Origin: Anthopleura xanthogrammica | Lineage: Eukaryota > Cnidaria > Anthozoa > Actiniaria > Actiniidae | Length of the DNA: 64,000 bases | Direction of reading: 5' to 3' | Assembly (NCBI GenBank): GCA_964019055.1 | Contig: OZ025207.1 | Coordinates: 25,515,617-25,579,616, forward strand | Part shown: in pieces, positions 50,481-61,550 of the stretch | Layout: each line of letters begins with the position of its first letter | Numbering within the stretch: position 1 is the stretch's first letter | Program-made: the position numbers and the translations under genes | The notes under the pieces: model-generated | The model's input: the letters and a program-made list of their open reading frames with translations, nothing else | Databases searched by the model: none | What the model was told of the DNA's origin: nothing

Positions 50481-50629
50481 ATCTCTTTTAAACATTGAAT
50501 AAGTTTGATTCTGAACTTTACTTTATTAATAACCATGGTAATTGTGTATAAGAATATATATCTGGATATACATAAGAATTCTAAGGAAATATAAACAAAT
50601 AAAATAATATGAAAAATTAAAATACATAT

Positions 50630-50815
50630 TTACACTAAGAAATGCCAATAAAATGTGCTTGTAACAAATTGAATAAATAAATGAGTTTAATAAATGTATC
50701 AATGTTAGTATAACTGTTTCTTAAGGACAATGGCAAGTCATTCCACAGTTTTGGTGCAACAACGCTAAAAGCCCTATCACCATGTGTCACAAGGCGCGAT
50801 CTCTTTCCTTGTAAA
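50630..50815 (-). mobile_element. LINE RT C-terminal scrap
   Basis: The minus strand reads 'RLVTHGDRAFSVVAPKLWN' followed by 'LPLSLRNS', the conserved C-terminal block of CR1/Jockey-like LINEs (compare 'SPRLWNALPLHLRD' at about 17020). Confidence 0.75.
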
Positions 50816-51209
50816 AAAAAACACATGGAATTCGATCTGAGAGTTCGTGTGACTGTTCTCGGCTTGATGGCATCAGCAAGTTACAGAGGCGCCATGTCGT
50901 GAAGGCACTTGAAAACTAAAAGAAGAATCTTGAATTTGATTCTGTAGAATACTGGAAGCCATCTTATATGTCTTCATCTTATATCTTCTTTGGTGAGGTT
51001 TCCGAATTAATTCCCACTGAACAATGGCTATTTACTGTTTACAGCTATTTCGCAAAATGTTGAATCCGAATCACGAATAATCCTACTCACATGCGACGCA
51101 GAGCGCAGCGCAGCGGGATTTAGGAATTTATTTTGGGGGAGGGAGGACTAGGGAACCCGAATCACGGATAGGTCAACGAACTACTCTACTCGCATGCAAC
51201 ATCATGCGC

Positions 51210-51270
51210 AGCGGGGCTCGAACTCGGGTAGCCTTGGTGAGAGGCAAGCGATCTCTCCGCTACACCACCC
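51210..51270 (-). mobile_element. tRNA-derived SINE
   Basis: The minus strand has A-box-like 'tggtgtagcgg' and B-box-like 'gagttcgagcccc' at tRNA spacing, joined by 'gatcgcttgcctctcacc'. Flanks differ from the 51616 copy. Confidence 0.65.
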
Positions 51271-51615
51271 TTCTTACTACTATTTTTATTATTATTATTT
51301 ATATTATTATTATTATTATTATCTTACAAGAAGGAAAAACTGAAAGAAAAAACAATTATTTTACGCCTTCAAAAGCATCAGAAAACTTATTCAATTCGAA
51401 GTAAAATTCCCCAGATTATCTTGGATGCAAGGCTAAGATTAAACACAAAACAAATCACTTTTTCTCGAATGATCGGATTTGCGTAATACTTCTTCTGAAC
51501 TTTTCTTTTCGATTTCGAGGAGGGTGCATTGGGATTTAGGAATTAATCTTTGGGGGAAGGAGAACTGGACAACCCGAATCACGAGTAACACTACTCACGT
51601 GCGACACCGAGCTCA

Positions 51616-51684
51616 GCGGGGCTCGAACTCGGGTAGCCTTGGTGAGAGGCAAGCGATCTTTCCGCTACACCACCCGTGCTCCCC
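51616..51684 (-). mobile_element. tRNA-derived SINE, second copy
   Basis: Same A-box and B-box arrangement as 51210-51270, preceded on the minus strand by 'ggggagcacggg'. The sequence beyond the B box ('gtgcatt', 'gattcgggtt') recurs near 51060-51170 and 4080-4165, marking the SINE body. Confidence 0.65.
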
Positions 51685-51779
51685 TTTTACTACTATTTTT
51701 ATTATTTCTATTTTACAAGAAGAAAAAACTGAAAGAAAAATCTATTAAGCTTTTCAAAAGCATCAGAAAACGTATTCAA

Positions 51780-52190
51780 TTTGAAGTGAAATAATTATAG
51801 ATTATAGAACATATGAATACATTTAAAAAACAAAGGATTTTGTTCAGCAAATGTTATAAGATTTTTTTTAGGTGGAAAGTGAACTACACTGAAACGCTTC
51901 CCTGTTGATTTCTCCGAATATAATAATCAATGAGCCGCCTGCTTTTCTGTAACATTCAAAACAATGATTCAGTTTGCGGTTTTAGAACTAGAGCCGTGAT
52001 TGGCTAAATCGTTGGAATGGAATGTTTTGCTGCAGTGAGCAGACGTGAGTGAAAAGGGACTTTGAGACCCAACAAAGAACAGCTGCAAAGGAAACTGGTA
52101 TGTAGACTGCTTCTTCAAAATTAAACGGGCACTTGGATGAAAACGCTTTATTTTTTGAAATGGCGAATAATTCAAGTATTTGAGGATTGG
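51780..52190 (+). repeat. Dispersed repeat R, copy 3
   Basis: Matches 4220-4600 in the same orientation ('aggtggaaagtgaactac', 'gaataattcaagtatttgag') with about 90% identity by eye and a small insertion near 51970. Confidence 0.8.
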
Positions 52191-52335
52191 TTTGATATCT
52201 AAAAGAACAATAGGGTTCAAAGTATGACGTCATTTATTCACAATTCCGATGCTGAAAAAAATTGATAATTTTTATCCGTCACTTGAATGTGAAGAAAATA
52301 TTATGCTTGTGTGCTATTAGAGTTTTCCGACAGTT

Positions 52336-52480
52336 GGGTACATTACCAGATTTGGCAATATTTTGAAGAATTGATAACAACCAATCAAATTCAAGGATAT
52401 CGTATCAGTTCGGTACATTACCAGATTTGGCAATATTTTGAAGAATTGATGATAACCAATCAAATTCAAGGATATCGTAA
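52336..52480 (+). repeat. About 78-bp tandem duplication
   Basis: The block 'tacattaccagatttggcaa' to 'caaattcaaggatatcgta' occurs twice with two or three changes. Confidence 0.85.
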
Positions 52481-53400
52481 CGCGCTTGTTGTGCTTCAGT
52501 TCAATAACAGAGGTCAACAGAGTCAGGCAAATTTAGCGTTATATTAAAGTAGATTTATTTTCCATTAACGCTAAAGTTCTTAGATTCGTACAGACTTCAT
52601 GATACTATATTAAACACTCAAGAAAAATTTATACATCGGGAAATAAAAGTTTATTAGTCAAAGTTTCTTTACTAACATTTGCCTTCTCCACAATAATTGT
52701 CTATCATGCGATATTTTTCAGATGAATTCGTGGTAAAAATGGCCACTCAATGAATGTAATATGCCAGAGTAAGCAGTAAAAAGTCTCCTTGCGACTCTCC
52801 ATTGTCCATACAAAAAAATTGTACATCGGGATTTTCCTCTGTTTATATTGCTCTTTGAAATACACATCTTGCTTTTGTGTTTAAAAACATCTAACAGTCG
52901 ATATTTTGGGGTGACTTGTATGCCATGATTTTGCGCAAATACCGAGAAACTGCCAACTTTTACGAACGTTTTCTCAGTAAACAACAGCTAATCTTGCAGC
53001 CATTTTAAAAGCTATTGTAGCCAAAACTCCGTTTCCATAGAAACCGAGGTTTTTGATCCCAGGCTTTTTATAAATGGCCAGTTATTTTAAGCCGGAAAGA
53101 GACGCGAGGCGAAATGGCCGCGTGGAAACTGGGTACTAGAATATTTTTCTTTCGCGGATCTTTTAAAACTGCTGTCTAAATAGTCTTGGCCAGCAAAAAA
53201 ACTCGATAATATTGACTTAGATGGTCTGAAAATAGTATTTATTTTAAATAGCCGCCAGAATTAGCCGTCCACAGATTCAAACGCGGTCATGACCTTATTC
53301 GATGGGGAATTGTGTGCGATGTAACTATAACGTTAAATAAGAAATACCAGGCTAAAGTTTGACCAGGCTAAAGTTTGATTTTGCAATTAACTTTATTAAT
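52481..53400. other. No gene seen
   Basis: Unassigned, AT-rich. From about 53340 the sequence joins the repeat unit that is also found near 56955 and 61165 ('aggctaatgtttgattttgc'). Confidence 0.5.
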
Positions 53401-53683
53401 AACCATGGTTACACTAGTTATATCAATATCAAATATCACATTCGATTGTTATATTTATCGTTGTTTATTATTTTTCAAAACTTTAAGCTTTTAATTATTT
53501 GTATATTGTTGCTTTATTTTCACTTTTTTTACCTTTTTATGCTTAATTCATCCACCATCATTAGACATCGTTTGCAATATCATGTATTCATTTCTCTTCC
53601 CCAAGCCTGTTAGGTCCTTCGACTTCAATGTTCTTGGACCTTCTTTTCCTCAGGAAACCTTGATCTGACTGTGTTCCTTCTCT

Positions 53684-54370
53684 CTAACAAGAAAGTTGAT
53701 AATGACTAGCGGTTACTAGTTGGGACTGCGTGGGTGTGTTGGATACAACAAGTGAATAAGAAGGAAACTTAAACAGGTATAATCGAGCTTTTTTCATCTT
53801 TAGCCAGGTTATGATAAATAGGGGTGAAAATAATGAAGTTAAAGACTACAGCAATGTTTAATATAAAACTACGACTCTACCTACCTTTTCTGAATCAGGT
53901 TTTTTCCAGTGTTCGCACCAAGGCCCAGGAGCACATGAATCGGGTAAAGCTGCACAATATGATTGAGACACTAAGAGTGTCATTACGAGCAACATGACGG
54001 CAGTGCAGCTTACTTTCATCTTTATCATGTGTAGTATAATTTGACTATAGAGACTATACAACGAGAAACAAATTTAAAGGAAAAATTAGAGAGGGAAATA
54101 AATTAGTGGGATTGGGATAAAAAGAAAGAAAGGAGAAAAGAGAAAGAATGAAAAAGAAAAATCAAACAAATAACCCTTGTTTTATTGGAATTTAAAGGTT
54201 GATTGTTAAGAAAGAAAGAAAGAATATTGAAAAGAAAAAAAATAACGTAATAAAAAGTTCCCTGAAAATGAGGAAGGAAACGAGGGAACGAATTCGAAGA
54301 ACAATTGAAAAAGGTATTACGAACCTTACTGACCTTGGATAGTAGTAGTTCACTTGTTGATCTTGAAAGT
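53684..54370 (-). CDS. Small secreted cysteine-containing peptide, paralogue 1
   Basis: Three-exon model. The untranslated exon 1 (about 54334-54370) lies below a TATA-like 'tatttaagc' (54391-54401) and ends in a GT donor. Exon 2 (53885-54044) has the ATG at 54019 and 45 codons. Exon 3 (53684-53725) has 13 codons and a stop. Exons 2 and 3 join in phase 0, giving 58 aa. The first about 22 residues are a clear signal peptide ('MKVSCTAVMLLVMTLLVSQS'). The mature part has a C-x5-C pair and a final Cys. Donor AAAAG|gtaggt is canonical. Not recognised as a known family; secreted by inference. Function unknown; venom, antimicrobial or signalling peptides are all open. Confidence 0.7.
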
Positions 54371-54390
54371 AAAATGATAAAATTATCAAC

Positions 54391-54401
54391 GCTTAAATAG
54401 T
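54391..54401 (-). promoter_or_regulatory. TATA-like box of peptide paralogue 1
   Basis: 'tatttaagc' on the minus strand, about 60 bp above the exon-1 donor. The same box and following about 60 bp are kept above paralogues 2 (59010-59020) and 3 (62561-62572). Confidence 0.5.
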
Positions 54402-54712
54402 ACAACTCTTCAACGTATTAGATCTACTTTCCCATCGTGTTGCAACTTTTTTTCTTCAAGTACAGCTAATGCTAACCAGGGTCATCGTGTTGGGTAGTGC
54501 TCATTAAAAACTATATAGAAACCGATATTTACTGAATGAGGAAAAGTACTATTGCTTGTCATGGTCAAGGTGATATCGGCTGAACGTGATAATGCACTTA
54601 ACACAATTCCAGTTTATTCGTGTTTTATTTCGTGCCGTCCATAAAAACTCTCTAAACTACTCGACCATACTACCTGGGCCACTTTTACAGAAAATCGATC
54701 AACCAAGATGTA

Positions 54713-55347
54713 TACAGTAAATTTGATAGGGCTATAATTGCCCCTCGTCCCATTTTGGCCAGCCTTTGGGCCAAAACAGCACTAAATGTTATGAAGCCAA
54801 AATGGCTCCCGCAAACTGAAATAGCCCCTCGTCCCGTTTTGGCCAGTCTTTGGGCCAAAACAGCACTAAATGTTATGACGCCAAAATAGCTCCCGCAAAC
54901 TAAAATAGCCCCTCGTCCCATTTTAGCCAACCTTTGGGCCAAAACAGCACTAAATGTTATGAGGCCAAAATGGCTCCCGCAAACTGAAATAGCCCCTCGT
55001 CCCGTTTTGGCCAGTCTTTGGGCCAAAACAGCACTAAATGTTACGAGGCCAAAATAGCTCCCACAAACTAAAATAGCCCCTCGTCCCATTTTGGCCAGCC
55101 TTTGGGCCAAACCAGCACAAAATGTAATAGAGCTAAAATGGCTGTGGCAGAGCCAAGATAGCTTCTTATTCTGTTTTGGCCTACCCTTGGGCCAAAACAG
55201 TACTAATAAAGCTATGCCAAAATGGCTTTCATGGGGCCAAAATAGCATTTTGTTTCATTTTGACCCATCTCTGGGCCAAAATAGCACTATTTTAAAAATG
55301 CCAAAACGGCTCTGTGGGGCCAAATCAGCCCTATCAAATTTACTGTA
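54713..55347. mobile_element. MITE with internal 84-bp tandem repeats, TA target
   Basis: Perfect 21-bp inverted ends, 'tacagtaaatttgataggg' and its complement. The unit-2 counterpart (about 59328) has 'gatgtacaatgaaag' with no insert, and here a TA stands on each side, so the target is TA, as for Tc1/mariner-related elements. The interior is about seven units of 84 bp beginning 'gcccctcgtccc' (54740, 54824, 54908, 54992, 55076 and two degenerate ones). No transposase. Confidence 0.9.
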
Positions 55348-55525
55348 TACAGTGAAAGCTGTAGTCTTCTTTGCTTGCTCGCGTGACTAATAATAATGGT
55401 TTGTTGTAATTTCACTAGTACACTTTTCTATTTTTCAAAAGTCGACGAACATTCTGAAAGTGAAAGGTTTTCATATGTGGATTTTAGTTTAGAGATTTGA
55501 TAATCTCATGCGAAAAACAAACAAG

Positions 55526-55592
55526 CATGGCTCGCGTAGTGGTGAGAGTGCTAGCTCGGCTCTCACCAATGCTATCCTAGTTCGAGTCCAAG
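55526..55592 (+). mobile_element. tRNA-derived SINE in unit 1
   Basis: 'ctcgcgtagtggtgagagtg' (A box region) and 'agttcgagtcc' (B box). Confidence 0.6.
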
Positions 55593-56328
55593 GTGTCTAT
55601 CCTTGAAGAAGAAGTTCTGAGAAAATTGCTTCCAGAGCTTTAGTCATTTTTGAGTTAGATTTTTGGCGCCAGATTAGTAGTGATTCTCTACCATCGATAG
55701 TTTTGATATTTCTATAGATAATATATTTTGATGTTGAATGAAATTTAAAAAGGAATACATATTACACCAAATAGTGGTCATCTATTTAGCTTTTCCAGCT
55801 AGTACCATCACGCAAAATTAGCTTATATTTGTGTTGTTATGACGTTCTTAAAAACTTCAATGTTGTGATAACTCTTTCGCTCGATATAATAAGCTAAATA
55901 ATCAATTCAAGAACATTTTTAAAGGCCAATTACTGACAAAGGAAATAATTATTTTGCATTAATAAATCTGTGTCTTGTTCTTAGCTTGCACTTGAAGGTT
56001 TATGGACGACACGAAATATAACGTGAATAGACAGGAATTGTGTTAAGTACATTATCACCGAAAGCCGATATCGAACCATGAGCAGCAAGTGTTTTATTTT
56101 CCTTTTAAGTAAGTTATTGTAATGCCTTTTTCAATTCTTCCTTCGAATTCGTTCCCTCGTTTCCTTCCTTACTTTCGGTTACTTGTTATTACGTTTTTTT
56201 TTTTGTTTTTGTTCTTTTTTCCAATATTTCTTCTTTCTTTCTTTCTTTTTTCTCTCTTTCTTTTATTAATAGCTCTTATCGTAGATTAGTGCGCCGCGTA
56301 AAAGAACCAGCGGTATCGCGACTGAGTA

Positions 56329-56400
56329 TAGTTCGCTTGTTGATCTTGGTAGTAAAATGATAAAATGATGCTCAAGAGTAACGCTTTAAATATCTGGCTT
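56329..56400 (-). promoter_or_regulatory. Orphan copy of the peptide promoter/exon 1 (unit 1)
   Basis: On the minus strand 'atatttaaagcgtt' is followed by 'ttttatcattttactaccaa' and 'gatcaacaag', as above the three peptide genes. No signal-peptide exon was found downstream before 54.4 kb. Confidence 0.5.
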
Positions 56401-57346
56401 TTCGACGTATAGATCTACTTGCCACACCGTATCATTTTTTAACAAAACACTTGTCAAAAAATATCATTGCTCGTCGGTACGTAAATTAAAAAGACTATAC
56501 AGTGGTGTTATGTTCGATACTAACTCTCTTGTCAGTTTTCGGATAATATATTTGACACAACTCCAGTTCATTCGTGTTTTATTTCCAACCCTCCAAAAAA
56601 GACTCTTCAAAATACATGTAATTGAAAAAAATGGCGGTGGGCGACCGGGGGGAGGGCTGCCGCCCCCATAATATTTTCGGATCGTTTTTTTTTTTTTTTT
56701 GATATATGAAGTCAATGCCACTACCGTAGAGAAGGGGCCACCACATGCCTTCCCCCCAATTCTTGCCGTAATTGGTTCTTATTCTAGATGCCCCCGCCCC
56801 CCCCCCTCCCCTCCCCCAGATCCTGGGTCCTCGCTACGCAACTGTTAAAGCTTGTGTGCTTCATCCCGGGAGTTGTTTTGGAAAGGATATGTTGACCCCT
56901 TTGTAAATGACAAATTTTTTGTCCATAGTTGTACTTGAAGCAGTAAATAATAACGTTAAATAAGAAATACTAGGCTAATGTTTGATTTTGCAGTTTATTT
57001 TATCAGTAACCATGGTTAAAGTAGTTCTATTCATATTAAATATCACATTCGATTGTTTTCTTTAAAGTCTGCTTTCTATATGACTTTATATCATGTTTAT
57101 CATTTTACATTGAAACCTTTAGCTTTCAATTATTTGTATATTGTTGCTTTATTCTCGCTTCCTTTTGTTGTGTTTTATCTTTTTATGCTTACTTTATCCA
57201 CCATCATTACACATCGTTTCGGCTTTAACAGGTGGCGGCCAAGATTATTTATTGATGTCTCTTCACCAAGCCTGGTGGTTGCTATCTTCCATGATCTTGG
57301 ACCTTCTTTTCCTCAGGAAACCTTGATCTGACTGGAATTTTTCAGC

Positions 57347-58990
57347 CTAACAAGAAAGTTGATAATGATTAGCGGTTACTAGTTGAAACTGCGTGGGTGT
57401 GTTGAATACAACAAGGGAATAAGAAGGAAACTTCAACAGGTATAATCGAGCTATTTTTATCTTTAGCCAGAAAATGACAACAGAATAATTATCGCCGACA
57501 AAGCACGAAAGAAAACAATGAAGTCAGAGACTATAAAACTGTGCAATATGAAACTACTCTACTTGCCCTTTTTGAGCCGACGCCTTTCCTTTTGCATACA
57601 ACATTAGGAGGACAATTTTCCCCAGTGATAGAATATGATTGTGACACGAATAGTGTCAAGAGCAGCATGACGACAATACAGCTAACTTTCATCTTTATCA
57701 ACTGTAGTATTGACTGTAGTGAGAAAAACCAGAAAAAAAGAAAAAGTTAGGAAAGAGAATTTAATGAGTGGGATTGGAAAGAAAGAGAAAGAAAAGAAAA
57801 AAAAAAGAAAGAAGGAAAAATATAAATACAACAAATAGTTCTGCGGGCGTAGCCAGTGCTTCTCGTTCCATGATCGAATTGGAATTTAGTAGTTAATTTT
57901 GCGAAAGGAGGAAAATCGTAGAACCCAGAAAAAAACCTTCGAAGCACACGACAGATGACAGAAGATAACAAGCAACTCTACTCACATATGACAACGAGAC
58001 TGAGAATCGTACCTGGGTCGCATTGGTGAGACGCGAGCGCACTCGTGCATTCCTAATGAAAGAAACAATTCGATCGCGAAGGGAAGGAAGAAAGGATAAA
58101 AGGATGGAAGGAAGGAAGGATGAAAGGAAGGAATGAAGGAAAGAAGGAAGGAAGGAAGGAAAAAAGGAACGAAGGAACGAAGGAACGAAGGAACGAAGGA
58201 ACGAAGGAACGAAGGAACGAAGGAACGAAGGAACGAAGGAACGAAGGAACGAAGGAACGAAGGAACGAAGGAACGAAGGAACGAAGGAACGAAGGAACGA
58301 AGGAACGAAGGAACGAAGGAACGAAGGAACGAAGGAACGAAGGAACGAAGGAACGAAGGAACGAAGGAACGAAGGAACGAAGGAACGAAGGAACGAAGGA
58401 ACGAAGGAACGAAGGAACGAAGGAACGAAGGAACGAAGGAACGAAGGAACGAAGGAACGAAGGAACGAAGGAACGAAGGAACGAAGGAACGAAGGAACGA
58501 AGGAACGAAGGAACGAAGGAACGAAGGAACGAAGGAACGAAGGAACGAAGGAACGAAGGAACGAAGGAACGAAGGAACGAAGGAACGAAGGAACGAAGGA
58601 ACGAAGGAACGAAGGAACGAAGGAACGAAGGAACGAAGGAACGAAGGAACGAAGGAACGAAGGAACGAAGGAACGAAGGAACGAAGGAACGAAGGAACGA
58701 AGGAACGAAGGAACGAAGGAACGAAGGAACGAAGGAACGAAGGAACGAAGGAACGATCAAACAAATAATCCTTGTTTTATTGGAATTTAAAGGTTGATTA
58801 TTAAGAAAGAAAGAAAGAAAAAAAGAAAGAAAGAAAAAAGTAAAGAATATTATATTATAAAAAGGTATAAAAAGTACCCTGAAAATAAGGAAGGAAACGA
58901 GGGGACGAATTCGAAGGAAGAATTGAAAAAGGTATTACGACCCTTACTGACCTTGGATAGTAGTAGCTCACTTGTTGATCTTGAAAGTAA
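57347..58990 (-). CDS. Small secreted cysteine-containing peptide, paralogue 2
   Basis: Same model as paralogue 1. Untranslated exon 1 is about 58952-58990 and intron 1 holds the GAACGAAG array. Exon 2 is 57567-57713 with the ATG at 57692 (42 codons); exon 3 is 57347-57388 (13 codons plus stop). Joined in phase 0 it gives 55 aa. The signal peptide is nearly identical to the other two ('MLLLTLFVSQSY'). The mature part shares only the C-x5-C spacing, some basic residues and the C-terminal 'HYQLSC'. The exon-2 donor reads AGG|gcaagt, a GC-AG intron. If not spliced, the frame would run to a stop at 57531. Confidence 0.65.
57985..58050 (-). mobile_element. Degraded tRNA-like SINE
   Basis: 'gcgctcgcgtctcaccaatg' and B-box-like 'ggtacgattctc' on the minus strand; the same is at about 62175-62245. 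Confidence 0.45.
58168..58757. repeat. (GAACGAAG)n octamer array, about 590 bp
   Basis: About 74 units, apparently perfect, preceded by GGAA-rich sequence (58080-58168). It sits in intron 1 of peptide paralogue 2. The matching place in paralogue 3 (62280-62345) has only about 65 bp of GGAA. Confidence 0.97.
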
Positions 58991-59648
58991 AATGATAAAA
59001 TCATCAACGCTTAAATAGTACAACTCTTCAACGTATTAGATCTACTTTCCCATCGTGTTGCAACTTTTTTTCTTCAAGTACAGCTAATGCTAACCAGGGT
59101 CATCGTGTTGGGTAGTGCTCATTAAAAACTATATAGAAACCGATATTTACTGAATGAGGAAAAGTACTATTGCTTGTCATGGTCAAGGTGATATCGGCTG
59201 AACGTGATAATGCACTTAACACAATTCCGGTTTATTCGTGTTTTATTTCGTGCCGTCCATAAAAACTCTCTAAACTACTCGACCATACTACCTGAGCCAC
59301 TTTTACAGAAAATCGATCAACCAAGATGTACAATGAAAGCTGTAGTCTTCTTTGCTTGCTTTGCGTGACTAATAATAATGGTTTGTTGTAATTTCACTAG
59401 TACACTTTTCTATTATTCAAAAGTCGACGAACATTCTGAAAGTGAAAGGTTTTCATATGTGGATTTTAGTTTAGAAATTTGATAATCTTAGTCTTGTCTC
59501 GACATTTTACCACAAGTATTATTTTTCCAACACGTCACGTTATCTTAATATGCAAGTAGGTTCATAATGATTGTTCTTTGTCTGTCCCTGAAGACTTTTC
59601 AGTTATACCTTCAAGTTTCAAAAAAAGTATTAATTCCTAAATATAGAC

Positions 59649-59694
59649 GGCATAACAACGTGACCCAGTAGGTATTGGTATATGGTGGTCTTGG
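59649..59694 (+). pseudogene. SLC22 exon-3 scrap
   Basis: 'acaacgtgacccagtagg' plus 'tattggtatatggtggtctt' matches the middle of SLC22 exon 3 (compare 46561-46602) with a few changes. It lies in the segment present only in unit 2. Confidence 0.75.
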
Positions 59695-59726
59695 GTAAAA
59701 AGAAAAACATGCGAAAAACAAACAAG

Positions 59727-59792
59727 CATGGCTCGCGTAACGGTGAGAGTGCTAGCTCGCCTCTCACCAATGCTATCCTAGTTCGAGTCCAA
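59727..59792 (+). mobile_element. tRNA-derived SINE in unit 2
   Basis: Counterpart of 55526-55592 with the same A and B boxes. Confidence 0.6.
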
Positions 59793-60540
59793 GGTGTCTA
59801 TCCTTGAAGAAGAAGTTCTGAGAAAATTGCTTCCAGAGCTTTAGTAATTTTTGAGTTAGATTTTTGGCGCCAGATTAGTAGTGATTCTCTACCATCGATA
59901 GTTTTGATATTTCTATAGATAATATATTTTGATGTTGAATGAAATTTAAAAAGGAATACATATTACACCAAATAGTGGTCATCTATTTAGCTTTTCCAGC
60001 TAGTACCATCACGCAAAATTAGCTTATATTTGTGTTGTTAACGTTATGATGTTCTTAACAACTTCAATGTTGTGATAACTCTTTCGCTCGATATAATAAG
60101 CTAAATAATCAATTCAAGAACATTTTTAAAGGCCAATTACTGACAAAGGAAATAATTATTTTGCATTAATAAATCTGTGTCTTGTTCTTAGCTTGCACTT
60201 GAAGGTTTATGGACGACACGAAATATAACGTGAATAGACAGGAATTGTGTTAAGTACATTATCACCGAAAGCCGATATCGAACCATGAGCAGCAAGTGTT
60301 TTATTTTCCCTTTAAGTAAGTTATTGTAATGCCTTTTTCAATTCTTCCTTCGAATTTGTTCCCTCGTTTCCTTCCTTACTTTCGGTTACTTGTTATTACG
60401 TTTTTTTTTTTTTTTGTTTTTGTTCTTTTTTCCAATATGATTCCTTCTTTCTTTCTTTCTTTTTTCTCTCTTTCTTTTATTAATAGCTCTTATCGTAGAT
60501 TAGTGCGCCGCTTAAAAGAACCAGCGGTATCGCGACTGAG

Positions 60541-60612
60541 TATAGTTCGCTTGTTGATCTTGGTAGTAAAATGTTAAAATGATGCTCAAGAGTAACGCTT
60601 TAAATATCTGGC
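60541..60612 (-). promoter_or_regulatory. Orphan copy of the peptide promoter/exon 1 (unit 2)
   Basis: Counterpart of 56329-56400: 'atatttaaagcgtt' followed by 'gatcaacaag' on the minus strand; no coding exon found below it. Confidence 0.5.
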
Positions 60613-61550
60613 TTTTCGACGTATAGATCTACTTGCCACACAGTATCTTTTTTTAACAAAACACTTGTCAAAAAATCTCATTGCTCGTCGGTACACAAAT
60701 TAGAAAGACTATACAGCGGTGTTAGGTACGATACTAACTCTCTTGTCAGTTTTCGGATAATATATTTGACACAACTCCAGTTCATTCGTGTTATATTTCC
60801 AGTCGTCCAAAAAGACTCTTCAAGATACATGCAATTGAAAAAAATGGCGGTGGGTGACCGGGGGAGGGCTGCCACCCCCTAAAATTTTCGGATCGAGCCT
60901 TTTCTTCTTTGATGTATGAAGTCAAATATCCCTGGCGTAGAGAGGGGACCACATCATGCCCCCCTCCCCCCCCCCTCCCCCCCAATTTTTGCCGTAATTG
61001 GTTCTTATTCTAGGTGCCTCCCAGATCCTGGGTCCTCGCTACGCCACTGTTAAAGCTTGTGTGCTTCATCCCGGGAGTTGTTTCTGAAAGGATATTTTGA
61101 CCCCTTTGTAAATGACATATTTTTTTGTCTATAGTTGTACTTGAAGCAGTAAATAATAACGTTAAATAAGATATACTAGGCTAATGTTTGATTTTGCAGT
61201 TTATTTGATCAGTAACCATGGTTACAGTAGTTCTATTCATATTGAATATCACATTCGATTGTTTTCTTTAAAGTCTGGTTTCTATATGACTTTATATCAT
61301 GTTTATCATTTTACATTAAACCTTTAGCTTTTAATTCTTTGTATATTCTTGCTTTATTCTCGCTTTCTTTTGTTGTGTTTCATCTTTTTATGCTTACTTT
61401 ATCCACCATCATTACACATCGTTTCGGCCCAAACAAGTGTTCAATACCAGATATTCATTACTCTTCCCAAAGCCTGTTGGGTCCTTCGGCTTCCATGATC
61501 TTGGACCTTTTATTCTTCAGGAAACTTTCATCAGACTGGAATCTTTCTGC

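Larger units (their letters stand above)
54163..58080. repeat. Tandem segmental duplication, unit 1
   Basis: Starts 'aatcaaacaaataacccttg' and is repeated from 58762 onward as unit 2. Both carry in order the peptide promoter, a SINE, an inverted copy of the unit start, an orphan promoter, a G/C-rich patch and a peptide gene. Unit 1 has a MITE that unit 2 lacks. Confidence 0.85.

Noticed and set aside
54685..55248. 187-codon frame with repeated 'FSAVLAQRLAK' motif
   Set aside because: It is the 84-bp tandem repeat (28 codons per unit) inside a MITE; a multiple of 3 by chance.
54749..55390. CRISPR-like regular spacing of repeats at 54.7-55.3 kb and 14.2-15.1 kb
   Set aside because: Units are contiguous tandem repeats without unique spacers, in a eukaryotic genome.
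55526..55592. Possible tRNA genes at this and similar A/B-box sites
   Set aside because: Promoter boxes are present but the stems do not form a proper cloverleaf and copies are flanked by a shared body, so SINE heads are the better call.
58053..58797. Open frames reading NEGTKERR or VPSFLRSF repeats
   Set aside because: Translation of the GAACGAAG octamer array.
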